Assembly: GCA_005765155.1 (NCBI GenBank)
Contig: VCCP01000001.1
Span: 2,728,001 to 2,792,000, forward strand
Length of the DNA: 64,000 nucleotides
From: Zelopaecilomyces penicillatus
Lineage: Eukaryota; Ascomycota; Sordariomycetes; Hypocreales; Pseudodiploosporaceae
Reading direction: 5' to 3'
Shown here: positions 29,833 through 40,630 of the stretch, piece after piece
Numbering within the stretch: the stretch's first letter is position 1
Layout of the letters: each line of letters starts with the position of its first letter
Made by a program: the position numbers and the translations under genes
Notes under the pieces: generated by a model
Seen by the model: the letters and a program-made list of their open reading frames with translations, nothing else
Told to the model about the DNA's origin: nothing
The model's database searches: none

Positions 29833-32798
29833 CCCGTGCTGCTATATGCAGGCCCAGGCCCGGAAGGGCTACTGATGATGATCGAACTGGGCTGTCTGCG
29901 AAAGGCGTAAATTTCGAGAGATCGAGTCAGAGCGCAACGGCGGGGACGGGGCGGAGGATGACGGCGATGCGGGTGCGATCATGTCTCGTAGCATCTGTTT
30001 CAACGCATTGTCAATGGGTGGGCGGGAGGCGCAACTAGTCGTGGACTGTAGTCGGTGGGTGGCTGGTGGTGGACGGTTGACGGTGACGAGCGACGATGCT
30101 TGAAGAAAGCTGTTAGGCTGGGTATCTTGTCAGCGACTCTGTTGGTGATGCTCTAGCACGGGATCAAGAACAGGGATTCTTTTGGTGAAAAGATGACCTC
30201 GTCAAGGCATCCTTCGAAAACGGCCAGAACAGGTAGGTCGCTTGCAGTGGTGGCTGTACGGATTACAGCGGGTGATGAATGCTGGGGTGGAAACCAACCA
30301 ATGGACGATGGCTTGAATACACACATAAACTACTAGGCTGAGTAGGTAGGTAGGTACCTATAGTGGAAGCACCGTAGGTACCTTGAAGCAACTGACTGGC
30401 TGCTTGAGAGATGGTGATTACCGTATGTCAATGAATTGGACTCACACGATGTCTATCCGGCACCGATTACCACGTCCGTGTGTGTGAGCTTCTGCGAAAG
30501 CGTTGGTATCGGTAGAGATATAGAGATAATGTACGATGATGATGGATTGCTGGCCGACACGGACTTACGTGGTTTTGTTTTGGGAGTATGACACTTGGAA
30601 TTAAGTAGTTGTAAGGGTTCGCCTCCCTCCAAAGCGCGGGGGCACATTGCGTACATCTTGCGGTGTTGATGGCTGGTATTCGTTTCCCTCCCTCGCTGAC
30701 AATATCAATGCCCAATCCCTTTGCAAGAAAAGTCGCCCCTCGCGACGCGGTTCCCGATGTCAGTTCGCGCGTCCCTTGCGCGACGACTTGTTTAGGTTAA
30801 TTGATTTGAGTTATGGATGAGACGCAAACTGACACCATACCTGTAGGTACGGTCCGTACGGGTAGACATGAATTCAGTGCCGCAATGTCTTCATAAGTGC
30901 CCATTATCAGGCACGGCCAATCATCGATTTGTGAGGGAGGCGAGCAGCACAACAGTCCAAGCAAGGGAAAGAAGGATGGGAGGATAGGTTGGTGTGCCTC
31001 AAACGTGATTCCGAAACAAGTTGGATTTTGATCGTCTGGGTCGCCAAAGCTTAAAGGCCCCTGGCAATGCCTCGTTGTAGTGGGGCATTGTTAGGTTCAT
31101 GCTCACATCTGTGGTAGCCCACCAATATCTTTTTACCCTTGCACTACGAAGAAAGGTTCTGAAGTGATGAATCATGGCATTTCATCTTGAGTGTATGCAC
31201 CATATGAGCAAATGACCGAGTTCTTGAAGAAGCCGTGAAGCCTGAAAAGCAATCATGACAATGCCCAGTTTTGTCCGAGATAGGTAAGTATCTAGGTAGA
31301 TGAAGCGTAGATGTGCTCGTCGACATGCGAGTCAAGCTATGCGCCTACCATGTAGTAGTTTAAGCCATTGTTTCGCGACAAACCTGGCCCGTGGAAGCAA
31401 CGCGCATATCACTGTGCCCCTGTGGAGTTGGTCCCTGTGTCTCTTCCTCACGGTCTTGCTCTGTTTATTATTAGTACCTGCCAACTGGGTTAAATAAAAA
31501 ACACAGCAAAGTTGGGAGCACCCCAAGAGATTCAACAGAATAAATCTAAGAATCTCTAAAACTCGGTTGAGTGCTCCGTCCAGGACCTTTCAGTGTAAGA
31601 GGGGATGGCACACTCGCGGGTTTTTTTTAACCCTGTTACTTCGAGAAATCGATAGAAAAGAAACTATAATCAGGTGAAATAAAAGGAAACGAACAAATAG
31701 CACTTGGCCAATTAATGGGTCATGGCGCAGTATGATTAGCCGTTGCCGTGCACCCGTCTTGGTTCGCCCTTCGGAAATAACCAGGCTCACTGTCGACGCA
31801 AGATGATGGCGCCAAGCCTTTGTGCTACAACAGTAACACGTCTATTCGGCAGGGATTTGGAGACGTTCTTGGCAGGACGGATAATTTGCATGTGCGTAGT
31901 CGTTGACTGTATATGAAGTATTAGCAATAGACCAGACGCATAGATGCTCAACTGTGAACCTGGCATTATGTTCGTCATTCGAGTTAGAGATGGCCATCCC
32001 TTCCCCACTGGCAGGTGCCTCTCAGCAGTCTTACAGTGTCTTCACTCAGAGCGCTCAGTTCCTCCTGCCTGTGGGCTGCCGACCAGGATCATCTCCAGGT
32101 CGGTACACAAATAGGGAAAGAACAGCTGCTGATCGCCTGGTCTTGGCACATGTATGAATGAATTATGATGTTTAGTGGAGGGATAGTCCTGCATCTTGCA
32201 TTGCAGCTCCTACTTGGCGCCTGCACTGGATTCATATTTGCTGTGGCTGTACGTTGGCAGTACAGTGGCTGTAGATACCACCTGTTACCTATAGTGGAGT
32301 ACCCCCGTGCGTGCCGATGCATACGTAACCAACCCCATTTCAATGCTGGATGCTGGCTCAGCCTTGGATGGTCCGTCCCTCTTCCATTTTCTTTCTATAC
32401 TAAATCTCTTTTGACCTCGTCGTCCTGATCCCTTTCCTACTTAGGCACTATATCCTTCTTCTCTTTCATTTTATCTATTTTACTCACTCATACACCATTC
32501 TGTTAATCTTCTTCCATATTTCTACTTGTTGAATATTTATTTACAAGACGTTCGCTTCACTGTTATTTCATTGACTGCTCACTGGCTGCTGGTTCATCAG
32601 TGACGCTGCGCGGAGTGCGAACCTTGTGCCCTTTTACAAGGAGATTAGAAGACATAAAGCAATCATCCCATTGCGATCCTTTCAGCCACTTTATCTCATC
32701 CAAATTAGGTAAACGAAAAGATTCGTGTCTGTTGCCACTGCCTTCCGGCCCGACCAGGCAGGCCATATTGCCGGTTTAACAACCGCCATCCATCCATC
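29833..32798. other. Long divergent intergenic region
   Basis: About 3 kb between the large disordered-protein gene and the SGNH-like gene, transcribed away from each other. Its left end (to about 30130) is GC-rich and probably the leader of the minus-strand gene. TAGGTAGGTACCTA-type motifs lie at about 30345-30385. No frame longer than about 100 codons has a recognisable domain. Confidence 0.5.
32386..32525 (+). promoter_or_regulatory. Pyrimidine-rich promoter tract
   Basis: A long C/T-rich, T-interrupted stretch ending about 270 bp before the ATG of the SGNH-like gene. It resembles the CT-rich core promoters of filamentous fungi; the transcription start cannot be fixed from sequence. Confidence 0.45.
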
Positions 32799-34398
32799 AT
32801 GCTCGGTTCCCTCTGGTCCACAACCAATGCTCCAGATTACCACATGCTGGCCAACGATGCATCATCACAATGGGGTCTTAGGCTGAGAGCCTTTCTCATG
32901 TTATTCTCTAATCGTATTTGGCGTGGTGGCCCTCGCATAGGGCTGCAGATTTTTGCATGTGCCTTGTCCTTCATGCTTCTCTACCATATGGTGCCATCAT
33001 CACTCGAGGGCAAATATCAGAGTCTGTTTAGCTGGTCAAATGATGTCCCTGGCATCACTGGCGACTTGCGAATAGTAGTATTTGGGTCCCAAGATATGAT
33101 GGGCAGCGCAATCGATGCTCAGAGGTCAAAGCTGACTTGGCCTGAGCATCTTTGTAGTCAGGTGCGTCTTGTGTGAACATGGAAAGCATCGTCTGTTACC
33201 GCTCTTATTCAGAAGTGCTAACATCGCTTAGCTCAATTGCTCCTCACTTGTCTCCCTTGTGCCTTCTATCGAAACAAAGCCTGGCCTAATGTCCAATGGT
33301 CTATATGGCAACGAGGTGCATAGTTTGCAGCAGCTCAATGAAAAGGCCGACATCATCGCCCGCCCTGCTTCAGATAATTTCTATATACCAGAGCAATATC
33401 CTGTGCCAACGGAAACGCCTGATCTCGAGGCCCAAATCAAAACATTTCTTTCCATGGCAGCTCCCGAAGCCGCTCCTCGCCAAACTCTTTGGGTGTTTTC
33501 CTTTGGCACTTGGGACGTTTGGAATATGGCAGCCCTCCCACGAAAGTCAGGTGAAAATTTGATTGATAAACTTGTCGATCTTCTATTTTCCCAGATTGAG
33601 TTACTCTACCGCAAATCTCTAAACCCCAAATCAATTGCATTTTCCGATTTTTGGTCCAATGCGACCAAAACCGATATCGCCCGTCTGACTCGTCCAGATG
33701 CTGCCAAAAGAATTGACGAGCGCAAACTAGAAAGCTTTCGTGTACTGATCCCTGAACTCTTCGACATCACTCTCGCACCAGGATGGCAGAAACGGCCTCT
33801 TCCTCCAATGCCACATTCGAGGGCAGTACAGCTACGCAACGCAGCATACTTGGCCGATTTGTGGAACTCCAAGATCTCATCACAATTGAAGGACTGGAAG
33901 AAGAAGGCGGGTTCCAAACCGATGGGCATGGAGGATGAAGATGTGGAGGTTGCGGTCGAAATTCCAAGTTCAAACTCTCTGCTTCAGTATCTACCGGCGG
34001 CTCTGCGTTCAGGCAAGGGGCACAAGAACAAACGCGATGGCAAAGAAGATACCATATACGCACCTTTTCCGCGCAGGCTGGGGCTGCAATCATCTCTAGC
34101 AGTAAAAGTACTTGATGCTATGACAGAAGAAGAAATGCAACGGTCTGGGTTGAAAGACAGCAAAGGTCGAGGGACGATGCCCGTGACGGGTGCGATGCGG
34201 TTCATAGACGTCTGGACTCCCTGTGTTGCTGGCCAAAGGACTGTTGTTGGCGTTGAGATGAACCACAGCAGTGAGGAATGCGACACTGCGAACGACCATC
34301 TATTCTGCGACAGCTTTACGCTTGCCGAACGGGCGACCCAGGGGCTTGTTAAAGAAGTAGCCGACGGTGTTTGGAATAAGCTGTTTGCTCGCATGTAG
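32799..34398 (+). CDS. Membrane-anchored SGNH/GDSL-hydrolase-like protein
   Basis: Two exons, 32799-33161 and 33232-34398 (70-nt intron with a GTGCGT donor and GCTAAC branch site), giving 509 residues. One hydrophobic helix at about 46-65 (IGLQIFACALSFMLLYHMV) after a basic flank suggests a type II membrane protein with a lumenal or external domain. RIVVFGSQDMMGS at about 91-103 sits where GDSL/SGNH hydrolases have block I. FSFGTWDVWNMA resembles block III, and a DHLFCDSFTLAERATQGL stretch sits where block V normally brings the catalytic Asp/His. The canonical GDS(L) and terminal His are not present in standard form, so activity is doubtful. A Lys/Asp-rich insert (KKKAGSKPMGMEDEDVE) interrupts the domain. 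The family assignment is structural inference; the gene itself is well supported. Confidence 0.7.
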
Positions 34399-35832
34399 CG
34401 GGTTAATTCAAGTTACATAGCCTGGCTTTTTATTCGTTTTGGGAGGCTCTGCATTGGTTCTTGCTTGGGCTGGTTTTGGTTCAAAAAGACTGAGCAACAA
34501 CACATTGGGTTGAGGCATTGAAAATACCCTGGAACAGGCGTTGTTGGCGTTTACTCATCAATAATCAAATCATCTTGAAGGAACAATGTAATGGAGAAGC
34601 AGGGGCTTCCAGACCACGGCCGATACAAATTAATAACTTGATTATGTGAATTCGAGGCTACTTTGATATACAAGATGGCGAGGTTGTTAGTTGATCTGAT
34701 GGACGGGGATGTAAGAGGGAGCATAACAAAGTCTATAACATACGAACCATGCCCCTGACTAATCCGATTTTTCATGAGCGATATCAACTGCTGCTGCCTG
34801 TATTGATTTCATATCTGTTCTATTTATTGATCCTTGACGTGTTGGAAACTGTCCGTGTTGTAAGAATACGCCTTGCCCAGCTTCTTTGGCTTGGAGGTGC
34901 CCCACCATCGCCACCAAACCACATCCCAAACCCGTCGTCCACTGACAGTCGTGGACGTCACCCTGAAATGGCAGCTGACCTCGGGGGAAAGGCTGCACGC
35001 GACAAGCGGGCCAAGACGCCAGTCAGAATAAGCAGCAGGATATGGCCTCTTTTGGCAGCCAGTGGATTCCTTTGGCAGAACGTTAGAAACTGCGTTTGAC
35101 TGGACAGGCTCTTCAGCTCCTTGCCGCCCGCTGATGGTACCTGCTGCTATAATCTGTAACAGAACCAGTTGGCGTTGGTTCACGGATGGCCGTGTCAGCC
35201 TCAGCCGTCATCCATCTCAAGCGCAGTGCTGGACATTTCCCCAGTGTTCCGCAGCCCTCTCGGGTGGCTTTCTCCTACATGTTGACGCCCTGAAATGCTC
35301 TCTGGGACGGTTCGTGTTCATGGATGCTCCAGGGGGTCCCAGATCATCTTCATCAGCCTTACACACCCTCTCAATGTCCCCATGCACACATCACCGCCCT
35401 GTCACGCCCAGGCACAGCCGGTCACGAGTCTCGTTCCATTTCCTGCGTTCTATATTCATCGTCATGAATTTTGCCTAGAGTCAAATGGCTGCCTCCTCAA
35501 CGGTCGCATGCTACCTTCCTTGGAAAAGGCTTCTCCAATTCCCAGAGTCTTAATGAGTCTCCTGGTACCCTCAAGCACCTCCTTCTTGTAGTCAACAAAA
35601 CTTTGCTCCCTTTTGATCGCTTCAAGATTTTTCGATTGCCACTGCACGCGTGCTCCTCTACCAGTCCCTGCTGACTGTCTGGGACAGAGTGCGCACGAGT
35701 TCACACCAAGTGCTATCAAGAATCCTGACGCTCTGATATTTTGCTCCAAGTACCTGGGCTCACAGGACACCTGTCGTCATATTGCTGGAAACAAGACGTA
35801 TTAGCTGAGACTTCTGGTCTGCCACCGCTGAG
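34399..35832. other. Intergenic, App1 promoter region
   Basis: About 1.4 kb. Frames up to 138 codons on both strands overlap and have no recognisable domain. It holds the 3' flank of the SGNH-like gene and the App1-like promoter. Nothing else stands out. Confidence 0.5.
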
Positions 35833-37308
35833 ATGGACGACAACGACTTCAATCCATCTCAAACTGCTGCCGAGATGCAGCTGCGAACAAGACGAGCAAA
35901 GAAGTTCGACGAGGTTGAGGCCAACCTCCCAGACCCCAAAGCATCTTCGCCACCTGCTGCGTCTACACTTGTTGCCTCCTCATACCTGTCATTTGGCGGC
36001 ATTATCGATCGAATCACCAGCTTGAATCCGTTTGGCAAGGCCGTCGGCAAGGGCGACGTGGTATGGCTGCTTGATAACACTGCATTCAGGACCTCGCGGC
36101 ATGGCCCGTGGCAGGCCGAGTTCGTCACGGCCGTGTTTGAGCAGGAGGCGAAGTGTAAGGTCGTTGACATTGTGTCCGGAGTTGCCCATGCGGTGGGGCT
36201 AGCAGACGATGCCGAGGAGCGCGAGACCATTGAGCAGAGGTTGATGCCGTTCATGTGGGATGTACAGCGGGTCAGAACTCTCACGGCAGATCACAATGGC
36301 AAGATGCTCAAACTTGGCCCGACTGGTTTCAATGGCATCTCGACGAATGTGCTGAGAGTCCAAAGCCGGCATAGAAGCGGCACAACTGTCAAAACAACGG
36401 CTGAGGTTCCGTCAGGTGTTCATGGTATTCTGAGCATGAATACGTACTATGCCGGCCCTGAGGGCTGGGCTATTATATCTGGTAAGACGACGAGCGCAAA
36501 TAGGTTCTGGGGGGGCTTTAAACCCGTTGTTGCCCTTTGCCCGCCCCTTGATTTCTCATAACCGCTAGCCTAGCTAACTCGGGGTTTTAGACGTTGACGA
36601 CACCATCAAGATCACTAGCACAAGTGATCCTTCTGGGATACTGGCAGAAACATTTGCCAATGAGCCTTCTCCGGTGCCTGGCATGCCCGAGCTGTACGCC
36701 GACATCAAAGCCATGTTGCCAAGGGATACACCATGGTTCTACCTCTCAGCCTCGCCATACAACCTCTATCCTTTCCTTAGGGACTTCCGTGACAGATATT
36801 ACCCTCCCGGTACCCTCATTTTGAGGGACATGAGCTGGAAGACAGTGGCGGGGCTCCTCTCGGCATTAACCATGGGCACGGAGGAATATAAAGTAGATCG
36901 TATAAAGAAGGTTAACTCCTGGATTCCCAATCGAAAGATGATTCTCATTGGAGACTCCACTCAGTCAGACCCAGAGGCTTACGGCGAGATGTAAGTTTTC
37001 CCCGCCACCTAGCGAGTTTGCCCTGTCATACTTGCCCCGATTCGGAGGCATCATAGCCTGAAATCATCAAACTGTACATGTTTTCTGACTTCTCATTCTA
37101 AAAAACCAGGTATAGAGCCGTGCCTGGATGGATCAAGTTGATTCTTATCCGCAAGGCAACCGAGATTGGCGCCGTTGGCATTGACGAGAAGAATGATCCC
37201 AAACGCTTTGAGAGAGCTTTTAAGGGGGTGCCAAGACACGCCTGGCAAGTATTTGAAGACCCAGATGACTGCGTTGGTATCATTGAGGACTTGGTGAGAA
37301 GGTACTAA
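35833..37308 (+). CDS. APP1: App1-type phosphatidate phosphatase
   Basis: Mg2+-dependent phosphatase expected to turn phosphatidate into diacylglycerol; in yeast App1 acts at cortical actin patches in endocytosis. Three exons: 35833-36481, 36591-36990 and 37110-37308, giving 415 residues. The N-terminal half carries FGKAVGKGDVVWLLDNTAFR and the AEVPSGVHGILSMNTYYAG region. Exon 2 opens with the HAD-type catalytic motif DVDDT (D217, D219, T221), followed by PWFYLSASPYNLYPFLRDF and PPGTLILRDMS. Next come an HAD lysine region (VDRIKKVNSWIPNRK) and the acid pair in LIGDSTQSDPEAYGEM. Everything the App1 catalytic domain (DUF2183) needs is present. It is shorter than S. cerevisiae App1, lacking the long Pro-rich tail. 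Introns are 109 and 119 nt with clear acceptors. Confidence 0.92.
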
Positions 37309-38255
37309 TTGGGTGGGAGTCGGGCTGTGAAAGCTACGCGCACGCACACGCATATTTGAATTCGGTTGCATTGTTTTGTTTCTTCCTGTATAACTCAGCT
37401 ATGGTCTTCAGCTCAGGGGTGTGATTCACGAAACGGCGTTATTGGATGTAGAAGGCTTGTTTTTTACTTTTGTGTTTCATTTTCTCTTGTTGAGTATTGT
37501 TGAGCGCAGGCGATAAGCTTAATCTTTTGATGCCGCCTTGTTGTTCTACCACTAGATCAATTCTTTATTATCATAGCCACTGATCACAAAGTTTGATGGG
37601 GTAAAGGAAGCTGTACTGACAAGTCTATTGTAATTTTGCTTTTATAACCAGTCTTGAAGGCATATTAATACGCACGAAAGCATGCTCCCCATGTGATGTA
37701 GTATCCGAACCTTGATCGTTGCATTGGCGCAGCATCGCCATGGTGAAGTCATGTTGTCTTATTGTATCATTGTGACATCGATCGTTGAATTTATTTACTG
37801 ATGCAGACTGTCAAGGTGGTTTATCGTACGAGGCACCAAGAAAATCGAATCGGTTCCATAGTCCAATACACCTTTGGATCAGTTGTGAACCAGCACACTA
37901 TCCCAATATGGTCCCGAGCATGACGCCTGTCATCGAGAGTTTCGAACTTGAACCAACACAATAAATTGATACTTGCAGAATTCGTGTCCACGCTGCCAAA
38001 GCCATGATGCCAAGTGAGCAGTATCTAAACCCGAATTTATGTTCGCGACACTGTAGAGAGCTATCTATCAATGTGACAACAGGATATATAATTCATTTGG
38101 TTTTTTTTATTCTGTTTCCCGTGTAAAAGCGTATTGACTTGATAATACATTTCCTGTTGATATTTGTTTTTCCTTGCTTTACCTACTAGTATTCACTCCC
38201 AAAAACACCGCATGACTACACAGCCAATCTACCCAAGATCCGGTTTTCTCCCCCC
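37309..38255. other. Intergenic between App1 and the ARG4 relic
   Basis: About 950 bp, becoming AT-richer rightwards. No open frame of note, no repeat or RNA recognised. It lies between convergent 3' ends. Confidence 0.5.
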
Positions 38256-39853
38256 TTAAATAACTGTTTTGAGAACTTCAATCTGCTGCAGATTAGATGA
38301 ATTGCTAGTACCATCCTTGGCAGTTCGCCTCTCAACGCTTGTCTTGTAACTGAATACCTCGGCGATATCCTTTCAAACCGACTGTCGATAGCCTGGAGCT
38401 GCTCAAATAATAGCTCATTCATGGGAATATTAGTCTCTTCGGACTTGGCAACGCATCGACCGGAGATGTGGTGAGTTTCACGGAACGGAACTCCCTTTCG
38501 AACGAGGTTGTCGGCGACATCAGTGACCAGCATAGAAGGGTCCAACGCAACTCTCATCTTGTCGGGGAACGGTAGCTAGTGTCGAAAGAACACCGTTGGC
38601 GATCTGAATGCTGTCAGAGACATTTTTCACATGGTCTAGCATTGGCTCAATGCTTTCTTTCAACTCCTTGTTGTAGGTGCTGGGCAAGACCTTTTGGGTC
38701 ATCATAAAACCCGCCATATGGCCAATGGCTCGGCCACTTTTACCTCGAAGCATTTCGAGGCTGTTGGAATTCTTCTTCTGGGGCATCAGAGAGCTGCCGG
38801 TGGAATATGCGCCGACGAGTTACACGAATCCAAACTTCGCCATTGAGTAGGATGAGATCTTCGGCCCAACGGGAGATGTGCTGCATCAGCATGGAGCTCC
38901 ACTATAGTGTATTGGTAACAAAGCCACGGTCAGAGACACCAGCCATTGAGTTCCTAATAGACCTTCGAAATTAAGATCCTTTGTTATCATGTCACGGTCA
39001 ATGTTGAAGGGGTCTTCAGCAAGCGCACCGCATCCTAGGAGGTTTCTGTTGATGCGCTAAATGACATCCTGAGTCTCTCAAGATCGCTGGCAGAAGTCAC
39101 ATCATAGGAGAGTAGCTAGTGACTCTACCGAATTGGCTGGGCGCGCTGAAGATGAGTGTATCTTGGCATGGCGTATTCAATATCCTGTTCGGTTGTGGCG
39201 GTGATGACTTTAAGAAAACTCGAAAGTTGCTCGTCAATCTTGCGAAGTTCATCTCTCAACCACATGCGCATGTCGCAGACAACCTGCTCGTTGCGGTTTC
39301 GGCCAGTGTGGAGTTTACTGGCAAATTTTTTGCCAATAATCTCGCCTAGGCGTCTATCATTAGTAGTGTGTGTGTGTCTAATGTCGGGTTAGTCGAGGAG
39401 GTTCAATAGTGCAGGTGACGGGTTCTGCTTTATCGCTCACCTTCATCAACACCGCGGACAATCTAGAAGGCGTCCATCTCCCACTCCTTTTGCACCGTCC
39501 AAAGACTCTTTTCGAGCAGTGCAAAATCATCATGGGCGATGATGCCCGCCTTGGCGTTTGCGCGGGCAAAAGCAATGCTGCCTAGAATAACCTGCTTGTA
39601 GAGAATTCTGTCAAAGTGGATGCTTTCGTTGTACTTGACCAGTAACGAGTCCAGACCGCCTATTGAGAGTAGTAAGCTTCAAGTCTACAGGTAACGGGCA
39701 AAAAGAAATCTGACTACAGTATCGCCAGTTGATGTGGGGGCTTGGGTGAAAGTGCAGTCGCAATTGCTTGTGAATTTTACCTGTAAACCGGCCGCTCTGG
39801 AGTATTGCACCTTCCGGCTTTGAGTCGGGAGCCTTGTTTGTTGGGCTGGCAAC
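38256..39853 (-). pseudogene. ARG4: Argininosuccinate lyase pseudogene
   Basis: The relic spans nearly the whole enzyme of arginine synthesis (argininosuccinate to arginine plus fumarate). Readable blocks include GSIAFARANAKAGII, RRLGEIIGKKF, LHTGRNRNEQVVCDMRMWL, YTHLQRAQPIR, SRWAEDLIL, the active-site loop YSTGSSLMPQKKN, LEMLRGKSGRAIGHMAGF, and GVPFRETHHISG. Two GT-AG introns are still recognisable, near the N-terminus and after the TAG at 39463. Six in-frame stops lie at 39463-39465, 39125-39127, 39116-39118, 39057-39059, 38902-38904 and 38820-38822. The two at 39125 and 39116 replace the Trp pair of the conserved WSHW, i.e. TGG to TAG. Frame changes occur near 38965, 38848, 38565 and 38371, mostly at homopolymer runs. 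The last one displaces the natural C-terminus, ending at 38256. No original start codon survives. A working copy must exist elsewhere unless the organism needs arginine. Confidence 0.95.
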
Positions 39854-40087
39854 AGTGATTTGGAGCAGGAGCTACTCAGACAGGTCCAGTTCATGTGGTG
39901 GGGGATGAAACGGAGGTTCAAAATAACGCCGGAGGAGAAAGTGGGAGAAGAAGTGACTTTGATGCTTGGGAAAGTTGGGGTGGATCGACCAAAATGGGTT
40001 CGAAAACGCCTTTTGAAGTTCTGTTACGCTGCCCAGGTCGAAGGGCTAGGGAGACGGATTATAACCTCTGTGGTAACACTATATCCA

Positions 40088-40107
40088 GCCCGGCCCGGCC
40101 CGGCCCG
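40088..40107. repeat. GCCCG x4 tandem repeat
   Basis: Four perfect copies of the pentamer GCCCG within otherwise unremarkable sequence just upstream of the decayed ARG4 copy. Confidence 0.95.
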
Positions 40108-40540
40108 GCACCAATATCGTAGTAACGGAACCGCCGCCGAAGCCGACCCCTGAGAGTATATAACTGTTTGCAAGTATTTAGGAACAGCAATAAGGTATCA
40201 ATTAAAACGTTGTAACACATAGGCCATAAAAGGGATCGAGCTGTATCCCCACATTGTAAATACACATGCTACAAACCAGTGCTGGCCCAAACCGGAGTCC
40301 CGGGCTCACACGGCTTGACAACCACTCAATCACCAAATCAAGCATCACTGTCGACTCTCTTGCCTACGACAATATCATCGACTGTCTCATCACTGAACTT
40401 GAGGTCTTCCTCGACGCTCACGTGATCCTTGATCTTGAGGGCAATAACTGGCGCCGCAAACAGGAGGAAAATTGTGTCATATGGCTTCTATAAACCTTCT
40501 GAACGCCACCAAATTGCCCCACCTATAAACTGGACTGTTT

Positions 40541-40570
40541 CAGGGTTAGGGTTCACCCCAGGGTTAGGGT
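40541..40570 (+). repeat. Telomere-like direct repeat pair
   Basis: Two identical 12-mers CAGGGTTAGGGT at 40541-40552 and 40559-40570, each containing the fungal telomere unit TTAGGG once. They lie about 60 bp before the sharp drop to A/T-rich DNA. Only two units are present, so this is not a functional telomere; it could be a scar of telomere-type repair or chance. Confidence 0.8.
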
Positions 40571-40630
40571 GGCCCCCTGCAGCCCCCGCATGCAGTATGC
40601 TAGTACAGGGGGTTCTGCAAAAAAAGCATA

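Larger units (their letters stand above)
39854..40630. other. Transition zone to the AT-rich block
   Basis: Normal-composition DNA holding the GCCCG pentamer array and the TTAGGG-containing direct repeats. Frames at 39860-40153, 40266-40493 and 40429-40761 have no recognisable domain. Composition collapses to nearly pure A/T within about 30 bp after 40620. Confidence 0.6.

Noticed and set aside
35062..35478. 138-codon plus-strand frame before the App1-like gene
   Set aside because: Ser/Arg/His-rich text without domain, overlapped by other frames on both strands; best seen as promoter/leader.
1..40000. Secondary-metabolite cluster, CRISPR array or phage-type defence system
   Set aside because: Only one P450 and two transporters occur, without a backbone synthase nearby; no regularly spaced repeats with unique spacers were found, and the DNA is eukaryotic.
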